The position numbers were made by a program, and so were the translations under genes. The notes beneath the pieces are model-generated. The model saw nothing but the letters and a program-made list of their open reading frames with translations, had not been told where the DNA came from and did no database searches. Of a DNA stretch of 64,000 nt, positions 49,076 through 59,666 are shown one piece after another. The first letter of the stretch is position 1; the number at the start of each line of letters is the position of its first letter. Origin of the DNA: Tritrichomonas foetus (Eukaryota; Parabasalia; Tritrichomonadida; Tritrichomonadidae); assembly GCA_001839685.1 (NCBI GenBank), contig MLAK01000573.1, positions 38,741 to 102,740 of the forward strand, written 5' to 3'.

Positions 49076-49657
49076 TAATTCATCTTGCGAAACATTTTAA
49101 AAATGAAATATAAAAAATTTGAAAGAAAAAACATCATAAATAATTATTGTTGGAAAAAATTGAAGGGAATGAAGATTTTTTGGCATTATTGCGTAAGAAT
49201 TCCCTCAAAATTATATTTATACGAAAATCAAACCTAAAACAGCATTTATTGGGCAGAAATATTTTTTTATTTTTATTTTGTATTTTGTTTTACTACGATT
49301 TTTGTTTTAAATGAATAAAAATTCAAAAAATGGGGAATATTTTTTAATTTGATGTTTACATCAATAATTCGAATTCAAAAATGTCATCAAATATTCTATC
49401 AAAAACTATTTGGTTTGGTATTTACTTATATGATCAGATATAATCTCCACAGCAACAATACGTGTTTCAATAACAATTTTACATAAACTTAATAAATATT
49501 TATTCATACAAAAAAACTATGGATATCTATAACGAGAGATATCTGATCAATGTAATTTTTGAAGAAATTACTAAAAGAAATAATAAAAAATATAACAAAA
49601 GAAATTCATTCGATAGTTTTAATAACATATTAACATACAAAATACAGAAAAACCGTG
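49076..49657. other. Convergent 3' spacer
   Basis: AT-rich spacer between convergent genes. A 60-codon frame (49519-49701) overlaps the next gene's end and looks spurious. Confidence 0.45.
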
Positions 49658-52600
49658 TTATTGAGGCAAAGGTAGTGAGTAAAGCGTTGATCCAGGAATG
49701 ATGTCTTTCATTTTTGTTGCATCGGCATCCCCCAAGTAATTCAAAAAAGGTTCACTCACAATCAATGTGCCTCTTTCCGCCGCATATATTATAGACGGGA
49801 GATACGCGAGTTCAATAGCAGTTCCTTCAACAAGTGGTCTTGGCGTAAATTCACTGGCTTTCTCAACAGTGATTCCACCAATATCAGCCTCATTTTCAAT
49901 TTCTGGAACAGGGAATAAGAAAGTACAAAGATCTCGCCCATTAATAAGAATACCAATTTTATCTGATTGACCATGACCGAATTCAGAAACAAAATTAATG
50001 GCATTTTCAATATAATCAGAATCATCACAAACAAACAAAGCAAGTGCAGTTGAGCAGGAATTATATAAAAATATTGCTTTTTGATATTTTTCCAGGCATT
50101 GTTCAAGCCCACTTTTGAAATTGGAAACATCAGACACAACAAAACTATTTTGTTCATCTTCATAAGAACAATAACAAAGTACAAAATTGATATTTTTTGT
50201 ATCTTTTGTTGCAAAAATAGGAATTTCATTAATAATAATATCATCAAATAAATCTTTATGAGCTTGACAATAATCTTCGTAATATTCAATATCATATAAT
50301 GATTTCATTTCCATCATATAGTATATATTTGAATCAATTCGAAGTTTAGTAACAGAAACCTCTAAAAGAATAATTTCATTACTACTTGTTACACCATTGA
50401 CAAAAAGTGTCATTGTAGATTCACCGTTTTTCACATTATTATAAAAACGATACGATTTTTCATTCTTTGGAATCAATAATGAAAGTAGCTGACCTATTAA
50501 TTGTTCTTCTCTATAATTGAACATGATTTTAATGGCACGAGTGAATCCAATAATTGAAAATTTCGAAGAAGTTACAATTAAAGGTACATCAATTTCATTC
50601 AAAAATCGTAAAAAAGAATATTTTTCGTCACTGTCTGAAAAAGTTTGTTGATCACCAATTAAATAATTCATTAAACACTTGTTAGATCCAATATAGTTTG
50701 GCGCAAGAAATGAAATCATATTATTGATTTGTTCAATAATCGTCCCATATTTTATTGAAGAATATGAAATATAAAATGCATAGACTAAGAAAACAACAAC
50801 AATTATAATAATTTCATAAATAATGATATTATTCAACATTTTATCACTGAATAAAACCATTTCACTGAATTCTTCCGTTAATTTATGGTAATATGGAATT
50901 AAATGTGTGATTAAAATGTGTTGAATTTCAATAAAGGAATGTGAATTAATATCAACTTCTGAAATCGATGATAAATAGAAAAATAAAAGTGAAATTAATT
51001 TTGTTGTTGACCATTGCGAATAAATATCATGAATTGAATACATCTTTATTGATTCGTCAATAATGTCTTGAATTATTTCTTTAACGTTTTTGTTTGGATA
51101 GTTCTTCATTATTAAAGAAATCATCTGTGAAAATTCTAAGGAGCTTGAATAGAAATTATTCCAATTATTATTCGTTACATTTCCATCATAAAATGACCAG
51201 CTTGATAATAAATCAATCAAAGCTGATGAGGACATTAAAGCAACCTGCTCAGTTTTGATTAACATTTCGGAAGAATCAATGATTTGGCTTTTATAATAAT
51301 TGATATAATAACTCATAATGAAATATTGTGCGAAAAATATCACAAAAAACATAATGGTGACTAATAAATCTTCCCAACAACGTGGTTGAAGTGCATATTT
51401 ACTTTCTTGTTTACCACAAAGATACTCCATATTATTTGGATGAAATTTGGTTCGGAAATTTTCTTTTACAATAGTAAAACAGCGATAATGTTGAATAATT
51501 TTAAACATTAATGAGAAGCACAACAACAAAACTAAAGTAAAAATTCCTAAATAATAGTAACGATTATTGTATTGGAATGCTTCAATTGGTTCTTGTGAAG
51601 TGTCAAGTATATCAATGAAATATGTAAGTAATTGTTGAACTTGTGAAGTGAAGATAAATGAAACATTTCGGTAGAAATCAATTAATTCGCAATCACAAGT
51701 CATGATACCATCATAAAGTTGCCATGAATTCAAAATGTAATAAAATCCAAAATGAATTATCGGTAAAACTGTATCAGAAAAATTTATACAAGGAACATTC
51801 CAAATTGTGAAATCATCATTACTTGATTCTCTAAAACAAGATGTTAACTCATTTGTTAGATTATAAAATTGCTGTATATAATCATGTACTAAAACAAGCT
51901 CAACAGATTTTGGTTCTTTTTCACTTTGGATTAACTCAAAAAAATGATCAACTGTAATATTCGAATTTTCTGTACAGTTAACTAAATTATGAACACCCAA
52001 TAATACTTTTACCATATTGGATCCTACCTTCAAAGTATAGTTCACGTTAGTTGTAACAAGTAATCTTGATTTATTATCTTTAAGAAATTCAAAATTATTC
52101 ATGTTTGTTAAACAACAAGTCGCCAAAAACAAAGCAAGAATCAAAATTATGTAAATCAAAACCGACTTAGCTTTAGGTAGTAAATGATGAACTCTTTCGG
52201 ATAATAATTCATTTGTTGTTACATTGGTTTCATCATTATGATACAATCTCCACATGAAGTTAGATTCAAATTCCATAACCTCTTGACAATTTGGATGAAA
52301 TAGTTTACATTTATAAAAAATAATTTTTAAGTCGCGAGTTATTTTTCGAATCTTTCTGGTAGTTACTAAACATTTCTCGATATCACCTTCCATTCGAAAA
52401 TTCCAAAAAGTGTCAAATAGAATAATGAACTGATTAGTCAACCGATTTAATTCATACAATTCTGGAGGCTTTGAATTTAGCCGTGATGATTGATATCTTG
52501 TAAATGTGAACAAAATATAGATTTCAGCACGTGGCAAATTACTTATTGAATTCAATATATTTATTTTTTCATAAGTCTGTTTGCATAATACAAATCCACA

Positions 52601-53701
52601 TAATATATCAATTAATTGATATTTGATATCAAAGCTACTCTTCTCGATATAAGCTGTTACAATTTGTTGATATCTCTCACAAACATGTTTGTGGGTTATT
52701 ACTGCATTTGTGAGATAAAAAAAGTTATCATTTTCTAAATCATCCCATTGATTCAATTTTATTTTCGTTAATATATACGCTTCTTTTTTAGTTATATAAA
52801 TATAACCACCAAAGAACCCAACAACAAATGAAACGACAGAAGGGATCCATAAAAATATATCTTTCTCATTAAACTGAATTAAAACTGTCAAAATAACCGT
52901 TCCAAAAGCCAAAGTGAAGAAAACTCCAATTTCGCATGATGTGAAGAATATTGATGTATATGGATGTTTTATTACGTAGAGAAGGTTTTTAATACCAAGC
53001 ACAAATATTATACAGCAAAATGAATACGTCATAGTATTGAAGACGAAAGCAGAAAAAATCACTGACACGATAATTATTATATCTTTTTGATATAAAATCG
53101 TATTTGATGGAATGATTTCGGAAGCAAATAAAATACCATGATGCTCATTAAATGGTGTTGTATAAAAAAGTGGAGTAATCCAATATTGAAAAATTATCAA
53201 AATTAAAATAATAATTAATCCACAAATAAAATTGAAAATATTAACGGCATTCATGTCTAAGTTTTCTGTGAAATATTGAAGTTGCGATGAAGTTGCAAAA
53301 GAGACGGCCATTAAATATATTGTTGGATGGTAAAGAAATAAAAAGCCGCGCAATTTGAGGAGGCTTTTCGGAATTGGAACTTGATCTTGCGTTAATTTGT
53401 AAAGAACTAATACGCTGGAAACAACTAATAAAGTAAGCAATAAAAATATAATCGTGTAGAAAGGCTCTGAAAAAATTGCTTCGCGATGGTGATAAAGAGA
53501 GAGAATTCCGTAAATGGTTTTGCATAATTCCAAATGAGTTCCGTCAATATTTCGTTTGATTACAACTGGAATCAGCGAAAGCGTAGCTAATTGAATATAA
53601 CTATATAAGTTCAACACTTGGCCTAATATCGAGACAGGCGATTTGTACTGCGATATTTTACCAAAGAAGAAAAATGAATTCGGAAACTTCGCCGAATTCA
53701 T
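49658..53701 (-). CDS. Large multi-membrane protein with PAS and degenerate cyclase-like C-terminus (1347 aa)
   Basis: The N-terminal 310 residues contain about ten hydrophobic helices. A cytoplasmic-looking region follows. Then come further helices near 515-535 (VLIYIILILALFLATCC), 720-745, 780-805 and 960-985, separated by large, probably external, loops. Residues about 1025-1145 look like a PAS domain (IVTSSKFSIIGFTRAIKIMF). Residues about 1165-1335 resemble a class III cyclase fold in outline: FVLCYCSYED where FSDIVGFT is expected, and KIGILINGRDL, GITVEKASEF and GTLIVSEPFLNYL in cyclase-like order. The metal-binding Asp is missing, so catalysis is unlikely. The layout matches the large trichomonad membrane cyclase family; this member is probably a pseudo-enzyme or receptor-like regulator. 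Confidence 0.7.
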   Translation of the reverse strand: MNSAKFPNSFFFFGKISQYKSPVSILGQVLNLYSYIQLATLSLIPVVIKRNIDGTHLELCKTIYGILSLYHHREAIFSEPFYTIIFLLLTLLVVSSVLVLYKLTQDQVPIPKSLLKLRGFLFLYHPTIYLMAVSFATSSQLQYFTENLDMNAVNIFNFICGLIIILILIIFQYWITPLFYTTPFNEHHGILFASEIIPSNTILYQKDIIIIVSVIFSAFVFNTMTYSFCCIIFVLGIKNLLYVIKHPYTSIFFTSCEIGVFFTLAFGTVILTVLIQFNEKDIFLWIPSVVSFVVGFFGGYIYITKKEAYILTKIKLNQWDDLENDNFFYLTNAVITHKHVCERYQQIVTAYIEKSSFDIKYQLIDILCGFVLCKQTYEKINILNSISNLPRAEIYILFTFTRYQSSRLNSKPPELYELNRLTNQFIILFDTFWNFRMEGDIEKCLVTTRKIRKITRDLKIIFYKCKLFHPNCQEVMEFESNFMWRLYHNDETNVTTNELLSERVHHLLPKAKSVLIYIILILALFLATCCLTNMNNFEFLKDNKSRLLVTTNVNYTLKVGSNMVKVLLGVHNLVNCTENSNITVDHFFELIQSEKEPKSVELVLVHDYIQQFYNLTNELTSCFRESSNDDFTIWNVPCINFSDTVLPIIHFGFYYILNSWQLYDGIMTCDCELIDFYRNVSFIFTSQVQQLLTYFIDILDTSQEPIEAFQYNNRYYYLGIFTLVLLLCFSLMFKIIQHYRCFTIVKENFRTKFHPNNMEYLCGKQESKYALQPRCWEDLLVTIMFFVIFFAQYFIMSYYINYYKSQIIDSSEMLIKTEQVALMSSSALIDLLSSWSFYDGNVTNNNWNNFYSSSLEFSQMISLIMKNYPNKNVKEIIQDIIDESIKMYSIHDIYSQWSTTKLISLLFFYLSSISEVDINSHSFIEIQHILITHLIPYYHKLTEEFSEMVLFSDKMLNNIIIYEIIIIVVVFLVYAFYISYSSIKYGTIIEQINNMISFLAPNYIGSNKCLMNYLIGDQQTFSDSDEKYSFLRFLNEIDVPLIVTSSKFSIIGFTRAIKIMFNYREEQLIGQLLSLLIPKNEKSYRFYNNVKNGESTMTLFVNGVTSSNEIILLEVSVTKLRIDSNIYYMMEMKSLYDIEYYEDYCQAHKDLFDDIIINEIPIFATKDTKNINFVLCYCSYEDEQNSFVVSDVSNFKSGLEQCLEKYQKAIFLYNSCSTALALFVCDDSDYIENAINFVSEFGHGQSDKIGILINGRDLCTFLFPVPEIENEADIGGITVEKASEFTPRPLVEGTAIELAYLPSIIYAAERGTLIVSEPFLNYLGDADATKMKDIIPGSTLYSLPLPQ

Positions 53702-54129
53702 TTCAAGCGATTCGGTAATTTAATTGAAATATTAATTCAGAAAAAGTTTGATTGAAATGAATCACTTTTTGTAAAAGTATTTCTTTATCGATAGAAGTTT
53801 TATTTCAAAACAAAATAATCATTGAAAAAGTTTTTTACTCACACTTGAATAATTACAAATCATTCATCAATGATTGATATAAGAAAGTGCTAAGTTTGGT
53901 TATGATTATTGCTTGCAGTGTATCGACCAAAGGTTTGAAAAAAAATATGTCTATTCTTGAGAAAAGTCTGTAAAAGATACAAATCATAAGAATCATTAAT
54001 GAAATGACTTTTATAAATCATTAATAATTATTAACATCACGATTTTTATTTTACATCGATTTTTCTCACATGAAGCTTCATTGAATTATTAAATTTTTTA
54101 TCTTTTGCATTTCAGAAATCAAGCAATAG

Positions 54130-54249
54130 AAACAAATACATTATCAAAAATTTAAAGAACAATTTTATTTAACAGAAGAAACTATCAACCATTTTTATGA
54201 ACAATCTAATGAAAAATCACAAAGAGAAACCTCAACAATTAAACAATAA
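54130..54249 (+). pseudogene. Remnant with KFKxQFxLTEExIN motif (second copy)
   Basis: An open stretch without ATG encoding KFKEQFYLTEETINHFYEQS and ending in TAA. It shares its motif with the fragment at 23093-23251. This suggests a degraded dispersed gene family. Confidence 0.35.
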
Positions 54250-54352
54250 CAATAACAAAAACAAATCTTGACATTAATGTGAAAAATTGTATATTTTTTT
54301 CCAATTCATGTTAATTTTCTATTTTTCACATTGTTTTTAATTACTTTTTTTA

Positions 54353-54574
54353 GAAACAGCACTTCATGAAGTATGGTGTAAAATTATTAAACTTGTTATG
54401 AAACAACCAAAAATTTCATCTTCAATTCATGATTATTTTCGATTTTTTAAATTTAATTCAGGATTAATTTTAAAAACACAATATAAAAACATTATTGAAC
54501 ATCTCCAACATTTAGATCAATCCACATGAATAATATTACCATATATTCTTCTACTTCATGATTCTTATGGATAA
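54353..54574 (+). pseudogene. Coding remnant with internal TGA
   Basis: A frame reading HEVWCKIIKLVMKQPKISSS and later KTQYKNIIEHLQHLDQST, then TGA (54527-54529), then IILPYILLLHDSYG before TAA. Good protein-like composition broken by a stop and lacking a start. It may be part of the same decayed gene as 54130-54249. Family not recognised. Confidence 0.35.
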
Positions 54575-54923
54575 TGCGTTATTGACTCATGAATATGCTT
54601 ATAAATAAATAAAAATATCTTTAATAAACGAAATTGAGTAATTTTTTCATCATTCAATATTTTTAAAAGATATCTTTCTGATAAATAATTTGTCATTATT
54701 CAATAACACTCATTAGATAGCAAGATAAATCAACTGTATTGCTATATATTTCAAAAAGAAAAAACACGAATTAATTTTAAAACGATGACACATTTTTATT
54801 ATATTATAAAATAAATAGAATACATTTTCCTTCTTCTTCTTTCTCTCTGAGTCATGAATTTTTCTTTCTTTCTTTAAATTTCAAGTTAGGTGAAAAAACC
54901 CAACAATCATTTGTTCTTGTTGG

Positions 54924-56156
54924 TTAAGTTTTAAGGGCTTTCCTAACAGCTCGAAGTTTTGATTCAAGCATTTTTACTCGAGCCATTAAATCTCCATTTT
55001 CTTGTTCCATAATCGCCAATTTATCTTTCAAAGCTTGGTTTTCTCGTCTCAACATTGTTAGTTCATCGATTTCTTCTTCCTCTTCTTCCTCTTCAATTGG
55101 AGAACAATATAATCCAAATGCATCAGCTCCAGGATGTTTCAATGGAACATCACCTGTAACAAGCACAGTGTGATAACATCCTGCAGCAATAAAGGCAACA
55201 TGCTCATTGAATTCTGGAGACACTTCGGGTGTTAATACTTTTGGTTCATTGTGACCAAACATCAGCTGCCCGCAGTTATTTGCACCGCAGCCCATTAAAC
55301 GACCATCATCTGTTACGAAAACAGTGTGCTCTCGGCCACAAGCGATGAGTGAAAGAGGAACATCTTTCAAAGTTGTCACTTTCGAAAAAGTATGATTTTT
55401 TTCGGTCGTCCCCATTCCAAGTTGGCCACAAACATTATTTCCCCATGTGCGAAGCTTTCCAGAGTCTGTCAAAACGGCTGCGTGTTGTCCAAATGCAAAA
55501 ACACGCGTAACATTAACAGTACTTAAAGAAATGATTGGAACGAAAGAATCTTGATAATTATTTAATTGGCCATTTCCATAAACCACGCCATCGAGTGTCA
55601 AAGCTAAAACAAAACCAATTCCTGAAGCTATGTCAAAAACTGGCTTTTCTAATTGATATCTTTTTGGCTCACGCGATGGATCCTCGTCGAAGACATAAAA
55701 GGCTCCGTCTCGGTCAATCGAACAAGGAAATGACATTCCGCCACAAACGTAAACAGCTGGAACACTGTGGGTGATAATCGCGCGATTGCCTATCGACTTC
55801 TCTGAACAGTAGATAACTCGGCCGGATGAAGTGAGGTAAATTGAATAGGATCTTCCGCAAGCTGCCCATGTAATTCTTTCCTTTGAAATTCGAACCTCTG
55901 TTGGATATGAATATTCAATTCGTTTTTCACTACCGATATGGAAGCGAGAATCATTTCCAAGAGCGAAAACACGTCCATCGTTCATAACAAAGAGTGTTTG
56001 GTCACTACCTGCTGAAACACAGCGGATTGATTTGCCATCGATATTATCAAATTTTACGGGTGTAACAACAGTAGGATTTCCATTGGCTTCGCTATTGCTT
56101 TTATTTCCAAGTTGGTGTGAGTCGTTGAGACCTGCTCCAAAAGCTATGATCGACAT
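54924..56156 (-). CDS. RCC1-repeat protein with C-terminal coiled coil (410 aa)
   Basis: RCC1-like beta-propeller of about six or seven repeats over residues 1-345, with typical GxNxxxQLG motifs: GAGLNDSHQLGNKS, TWGNNVCGQLGMGT and GCGANNCGQLMFG, each followed by SxG..H(T)(V/L)FV. A run of eight Glu comes next, and a leucine-zipper-like coiled coil (about 365-410, MLRRENQALKDKLAIMEQE). RCC1 proteins include Ran exchange factors, but many have other roles; the coiled coil argues for a scaffold or ubiquitin/cytoskeletal role. Start ATG 56156. Confidence 0.92.
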   Translation of the reverse strand: MSIIAFGAGLNDSHQLGNKSNSEANGNPTVVTPVKFDNIDGKSIRCVSAGSDQTLFVMNDGRVFALGNDSRFHIGSEKRIEYSYPTEVRISKERITWAACGRSYSIYLTSSGRVIYCSEKSIGNRAIITHSVPAVYVCGGMSFPCSIDRDGAFYVFDEDPSREPKRYQLEKPVFDIASGIGFVLALTLDGVVYGNGQLNNYQDSFVPIISLSTVNVTRVFAFGQHAAVLTDSGKLRTWGNNVCGQLGMGTTEKNHTFSKVTTLKDVPLSLIACGREHTVFVTDDGRLMGCGANNCGQLMFGHNEPKVLTPEVSPEFNEHVAFIAAGCYHTVLVTGDVPLKHPGADAFGLYCSPIEEEEEEEEIDELTMLRRENQALKDKLAIMEQENGDLMARVKMLESKLRAVRKALKT

Positions 56157-56723
56157 GTGGAAGCAGAATAAGAATAATTAGCTTATTTTTTTTGTAAAAT
56201 TAGAGGAAAAAAATAAAATTCGAAGAAAATGTGAAGAAAAAAGAGTTAAAACCGTTAAAGCTCTTGAAAATCCTGAAAGGAATAAAAAATAGGTGAAATG
56301 TTGAATCGATAAATGGCGAATTTTTGTGAGCTATTAATACATTATGAAAAAGTTTGAATGACATTAATGATCTTATTCAAATTGGTCTTACCTGTTGGCG
56401 CCAATTATAATTAAAACACCATAATTGATAATGAAGAGTTATAATAATTCGATCTTTAAATACCTGTAACATGTATCTTAAATAATAAAAAATTCATTAT
56501 TATAGTTATTATTGTGAAAATATGGAAAAAGGAAAATGGAGAATTATGGTAAAATATGTCAGCCTTATTCTTTTTAATTAAATCAATTGCATAATTTTGA
56601 AAGGTTTTTTAATTGGCTCAAGCAAATTGCCAATCAGTTCATTTTAAACATTTACAATAAGAAGAAATATAATTGAAATTCATAAAAGAAGAATATAGTA
56701 TTTAATATACAAACAAATGAAAT
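56157..56723. other. AT-rich spacer
   Basis: RCC1 gene upstream region and 3' flank of the next gene. No coding or structural signal seen. Confidence 0.45.
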
Positions 56724-59123
56724 TTACTTCCTTGCAACTCTTAAAACTCGTCTTGTAGTATCTTTTGTATAATCAATTTTCCTTTTTTTAAAAGGTTTCA
56801 CATTAATTTGTGGTTTCTTCCATAATTTAGGTTTTTCCATATTAACATTCTTTGGATCTACTCTATTGATCCAATAATCCGCATTATTTCCATTTAATCC
56901 AAATGCATGAGTCACATAAATACCAACAATCATTAATTGTTCACGAATAATCTTAGGTAGAATAATTTTGGAATATTCTTGTATTTCTGTTGATAGATTT
57001 GCAATTTGTGGCATATTCATTAATGCCAATTCACTATATAAAGCAAAAATAACACAAAATCGATGAAGTTTACTCCTTGAATTCCAGATACTGAGAGCTT
57101 CTCGAATATTAAGTGTAAGAGAATTCTGTCGTCTGATAATATCAAGTGAACGTGTTATTGCATCACTTAATGATAGTACATACCGTCGTTCCATGAGTGT
57201 TCGAACACAGCATGAAAAAACTTGACATCTACTCATTAAACTGGAAGTTGGAAAGAAATCTTCAATTTGCATTAATTCTTGTTTAGTTTGTTTTGGAACT
57301 CGGATAAAGAAAACATAAGGTTCTTTACTATACATTGCTGTATAAGGAACTGACATATCGCATGCACCACTTCCATTTAGCCGAATAAAATCTTTTATAA
57401 AGCTTATTATTTGATAAGGCTGTTTCAAGAAATCAAAAATCGTTGCAACTACATATTTATTGACAACAATTTTATCAAACATTTTTTGATTATGACTGAT
57501 TACATCCGTAACATGATCCTTTTGGTAATTTACATCATAAGAGGTTGCTCTGGTAATTGGATTACTCGCTTGTGATTTACTATCATTCATGGGATTTAAT
57601 AAACTATTAGTGGTATTTAAACTATCATTCCCATCACATAAAAGACTATTTCCATGATTAGTGTTGGGATTTTTATTGGGATTAAGCTTAGTACTATTAT
57701 TGTTACTTATTATGATAGAGTTTAATACTTCCTCATCGAAGCTTATTTTTGGTATATTTATGACACTTTTCCTTCTTGTACTTACGAAAACTTTGTTAAT
57801 TAAAACTTTTTCTTGGTTATCTTTATCAGAAAGAAGATCCATTGTATTTCCTTCAACATTTTCAAATACAACAGGATGGTAGGTTAAAGAATTCTTAATT
57901 GAAGCCATAATTGTTTGACTTGAAGAAGCCGATTTTAGTTTGACCTCTTTACGTCTAGATAGTTTATTCTTTCTAACATTCATTGGACTTTTTCCATCTT
58001 CATTTTTATTAGGATCAGTTGAAGTACAATAAGTTGAAGATGATTTTGTTTTATTTTCGGGGTCATTTTGTGGTGCACGATAAAAATATTGCCAACATTG
58101 TATTCGTGCACCAAAATAAGCCAAAGTTTCGATTTCTCTTTGCTTTTTAGGATCATTTAAACATGAAATGTTGATTCTTGTTGTATAAACTTTCCCTTCT
58201 TTATCATCACACAGTAATCCATCTTCATAAGAAGACACCATAAAAGAAGTGGGCATTGTAGAAAATGGCTTTTTAAGTATAATAATTTTTTGATCTTTCA
58301 TATCAATCACACAAATGTAACGATTAGGAATAAACGCAAAAATAATTGAGAAATATCTAAAGAAGTTCAATCTAATATCAGAAGAAACATTTGGAAGAAT
58401 AATCATTTCAAGTTTCTTCATTGGGAAAAAATGAACAATAAATTGTGAATGTCCATTTTCGTTATTGAAACATTGTTGAATCAAGCAAAATGTTTTATGA
58501 TATTGTGCAGAATAAAAATGAAATCCAAAGAAAGGATTGTATGGTTCAAGTTGTTTGATACCAAATTCTGTATCATCATTACATGCATTATAAAAAAATT
58601 TATATTTGTCGCCGTATTTTTTGACAATCGATAAATTATCATTTTTTTGAGAATAAAATGACCAAACAACTTGCTTAATATTAATGCCTTTTCTTTGTTT
58701 ATTTAATTGAATCATGTTGTTCTGAAACACAATTGAATATTGTGTGATGCCAAAATCATATCGAACAATGATTGAATATTGGTCATCTCTTGTGATATTT
58801 GCAACAATTAAATTGTTACATTCAAATAATGGGCTATAAACCGAAGGATTTTGAACATCGAATATTCGCATGCGATAAATTTGATTTCCATCTTTTTCAA
58901 TTCGCTCTGTAAGATGGATAACTCTGAAATCAGTAGAAACACTGCAATTCACAAAATCTGCTTCACGATCGAATGAATACAAAATCATTGAAGATCCATC
59001 AGTCGCAACATATCGAATGAAAGTTTGACCTCCTGAAATGACAGAATATATCATCTTATCTGAATTCACGCTTAATGATTTCACAGAAGTTTTGGCATTG
59101 TAGAGTTCTTCAAAATAAAACAT
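56724..59123 (-). CDS. GSAP/pigeon-like protein (799 aa)
   Basis: Resembles gamma-secretase-activating protein (GSAP, PION; Drosophila pigeon) over its N-terminal 330 residues. YSFDREADFVNCSVSTDFR aligns with the GSAP segment YTFDKEVNVVSCSVNSER. Later blocks (VVWSFYSQ; NPFFGFHFYSAQYHKTFCL; FIPNRYICVIDM; GLLCDDKEGKVYTTRI) follow in the GSAP order and fit a beta-propeller. A Ser/Asn-rich linker (about 365-540) is followed by a helical C-terminal region (about 545-760) in the position of the GSAP C-terminal fragment. It ends in a basic tail (KPFKKRKIDYTKDTTRRVLR). Match is by memory and eye; an unrelated WD-like protein is the alternative. Confidence 0.55.
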   Translation of the reverse strand: MFYFEELYNAKTSVKSLSVNSDKMIYSVISGGQTFIRYVATDGSSMILYSFDREADFVNCSVSTDFRVIHLTERIEKDGNQIYRMRIFDVQNPSVYSPLFECNNLIVANITRDDQYSIIVRYDFGITQYSIVFQNNMIQLNKQRKGINIKQVVWSFYSQKNDNLSIVKKYGDKYKFFYNACNDDTEFGIKQLEPYNPFFGFHFYSAQYHKTFCLIQQCFNNENGHSQFIVHFFPMKKLEMIILPNVSSDIRLNFFRYFSIIFAFIPNRYICVIDMKDQKIIILKKPFSTMPTSFMVSSYEDGLLCDDKEGKVYTTRINISCLNDPKKQREIETLAYFGARIQCWQYFYRAPQNDPENKTKSSSTYCTSTDPNKNEDGKSPMNVRKNKLSRRKEVKLKSASSSQTIMASIKNSLTYHPVVFENVEGNTMDLLSDKDNQEKVLINKVFVSTRRKSVINIPKISFDEEVLNSIIISNNNSTKLNPNKNPNTNHGNSLLCDGNDSLNTTNSLLNPMNDSKSQASNPITRATSYDVNYQKDHVTDVISHNQKMFDKIVVNKYVVATIFDFLKQPYQIISFIKDFIRLNGSGACDMSVPYTAMYSKEPYVFFIRVPKQTKQELMQIEDFFPTSSLMSRCQVFSCCVRTLMERRYVLSLSDAITRSLDIIRRQNSLTLNIREALSIWNSRSKLHRFCVIFALYSELALMNMPQIANLSTEIQEYSKIILPKIIREQLMIVGIYVTHAFGLNGNNADYWINRVDPKNVNMEKPKLWKKPQINVKPFKKRKIDYTKDTTRRVLRVARK

Positions 59124-59666
59124 TTTATATATCCACTTTTATTTTTTCAAAGCAATTTTTTTATATTTGAGAGTTCCGAACTTTTATAATCAGAAATATT
59201 TCGTAAAATAATGAAATTTTGAATATGTTTGATTATTTCTGAATTAGTAGCCAGATAAAGATAGAAAATGCCTTATCTGATCGGCTTTTGAATCTTACAA
59301 TTCCTCTTTTATAAAGGGATATATCTCACTTATTCACTTATAATATGATTTTATATTTGTGGAAACTTGAATATGCTAAATTAAATTTATTTGATCCTCT
59401 ATATAAGGAACAAAATTTAAGAGAAAATAGTAAAATGCTAAGTATATCAATTTAATGTGGCACAAACAGACTCTCTCAATATAACAACGATAAGGTCAAT
59501 GGGATTTGCTCAACCATTCAGCATTGAATTTTATTTTCTGGTAATATATGGTCCCTTATTGAATTAATCAAACAGTTATAGATAGAAAAAGTATACATTC
59601 AAATAAATTTGAATAATTTTATCACAATTTCCTTTCTCTGATTTTGTTCGAACAAAAAACTTGATC
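59124..59666. promoter_or_regulatory. Divergent promoter region
   Basis: Spacer between the GSAP-like gene and the BAR-like gene, both transcribed outward. AT-rich; nothing specific seen. Confidence 0.4.

Larger units (their letters stand above)
53702..54923. other. Spacer with decayed coding fragments
   Basis: Contains two adjacent remnants listed separately. The rest is AT-rich promoter and 3' flank. TCAATTAAATT about 26 bases upstream of the membrane protein ATG is an initiator-like site. Confidence 0.4.
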
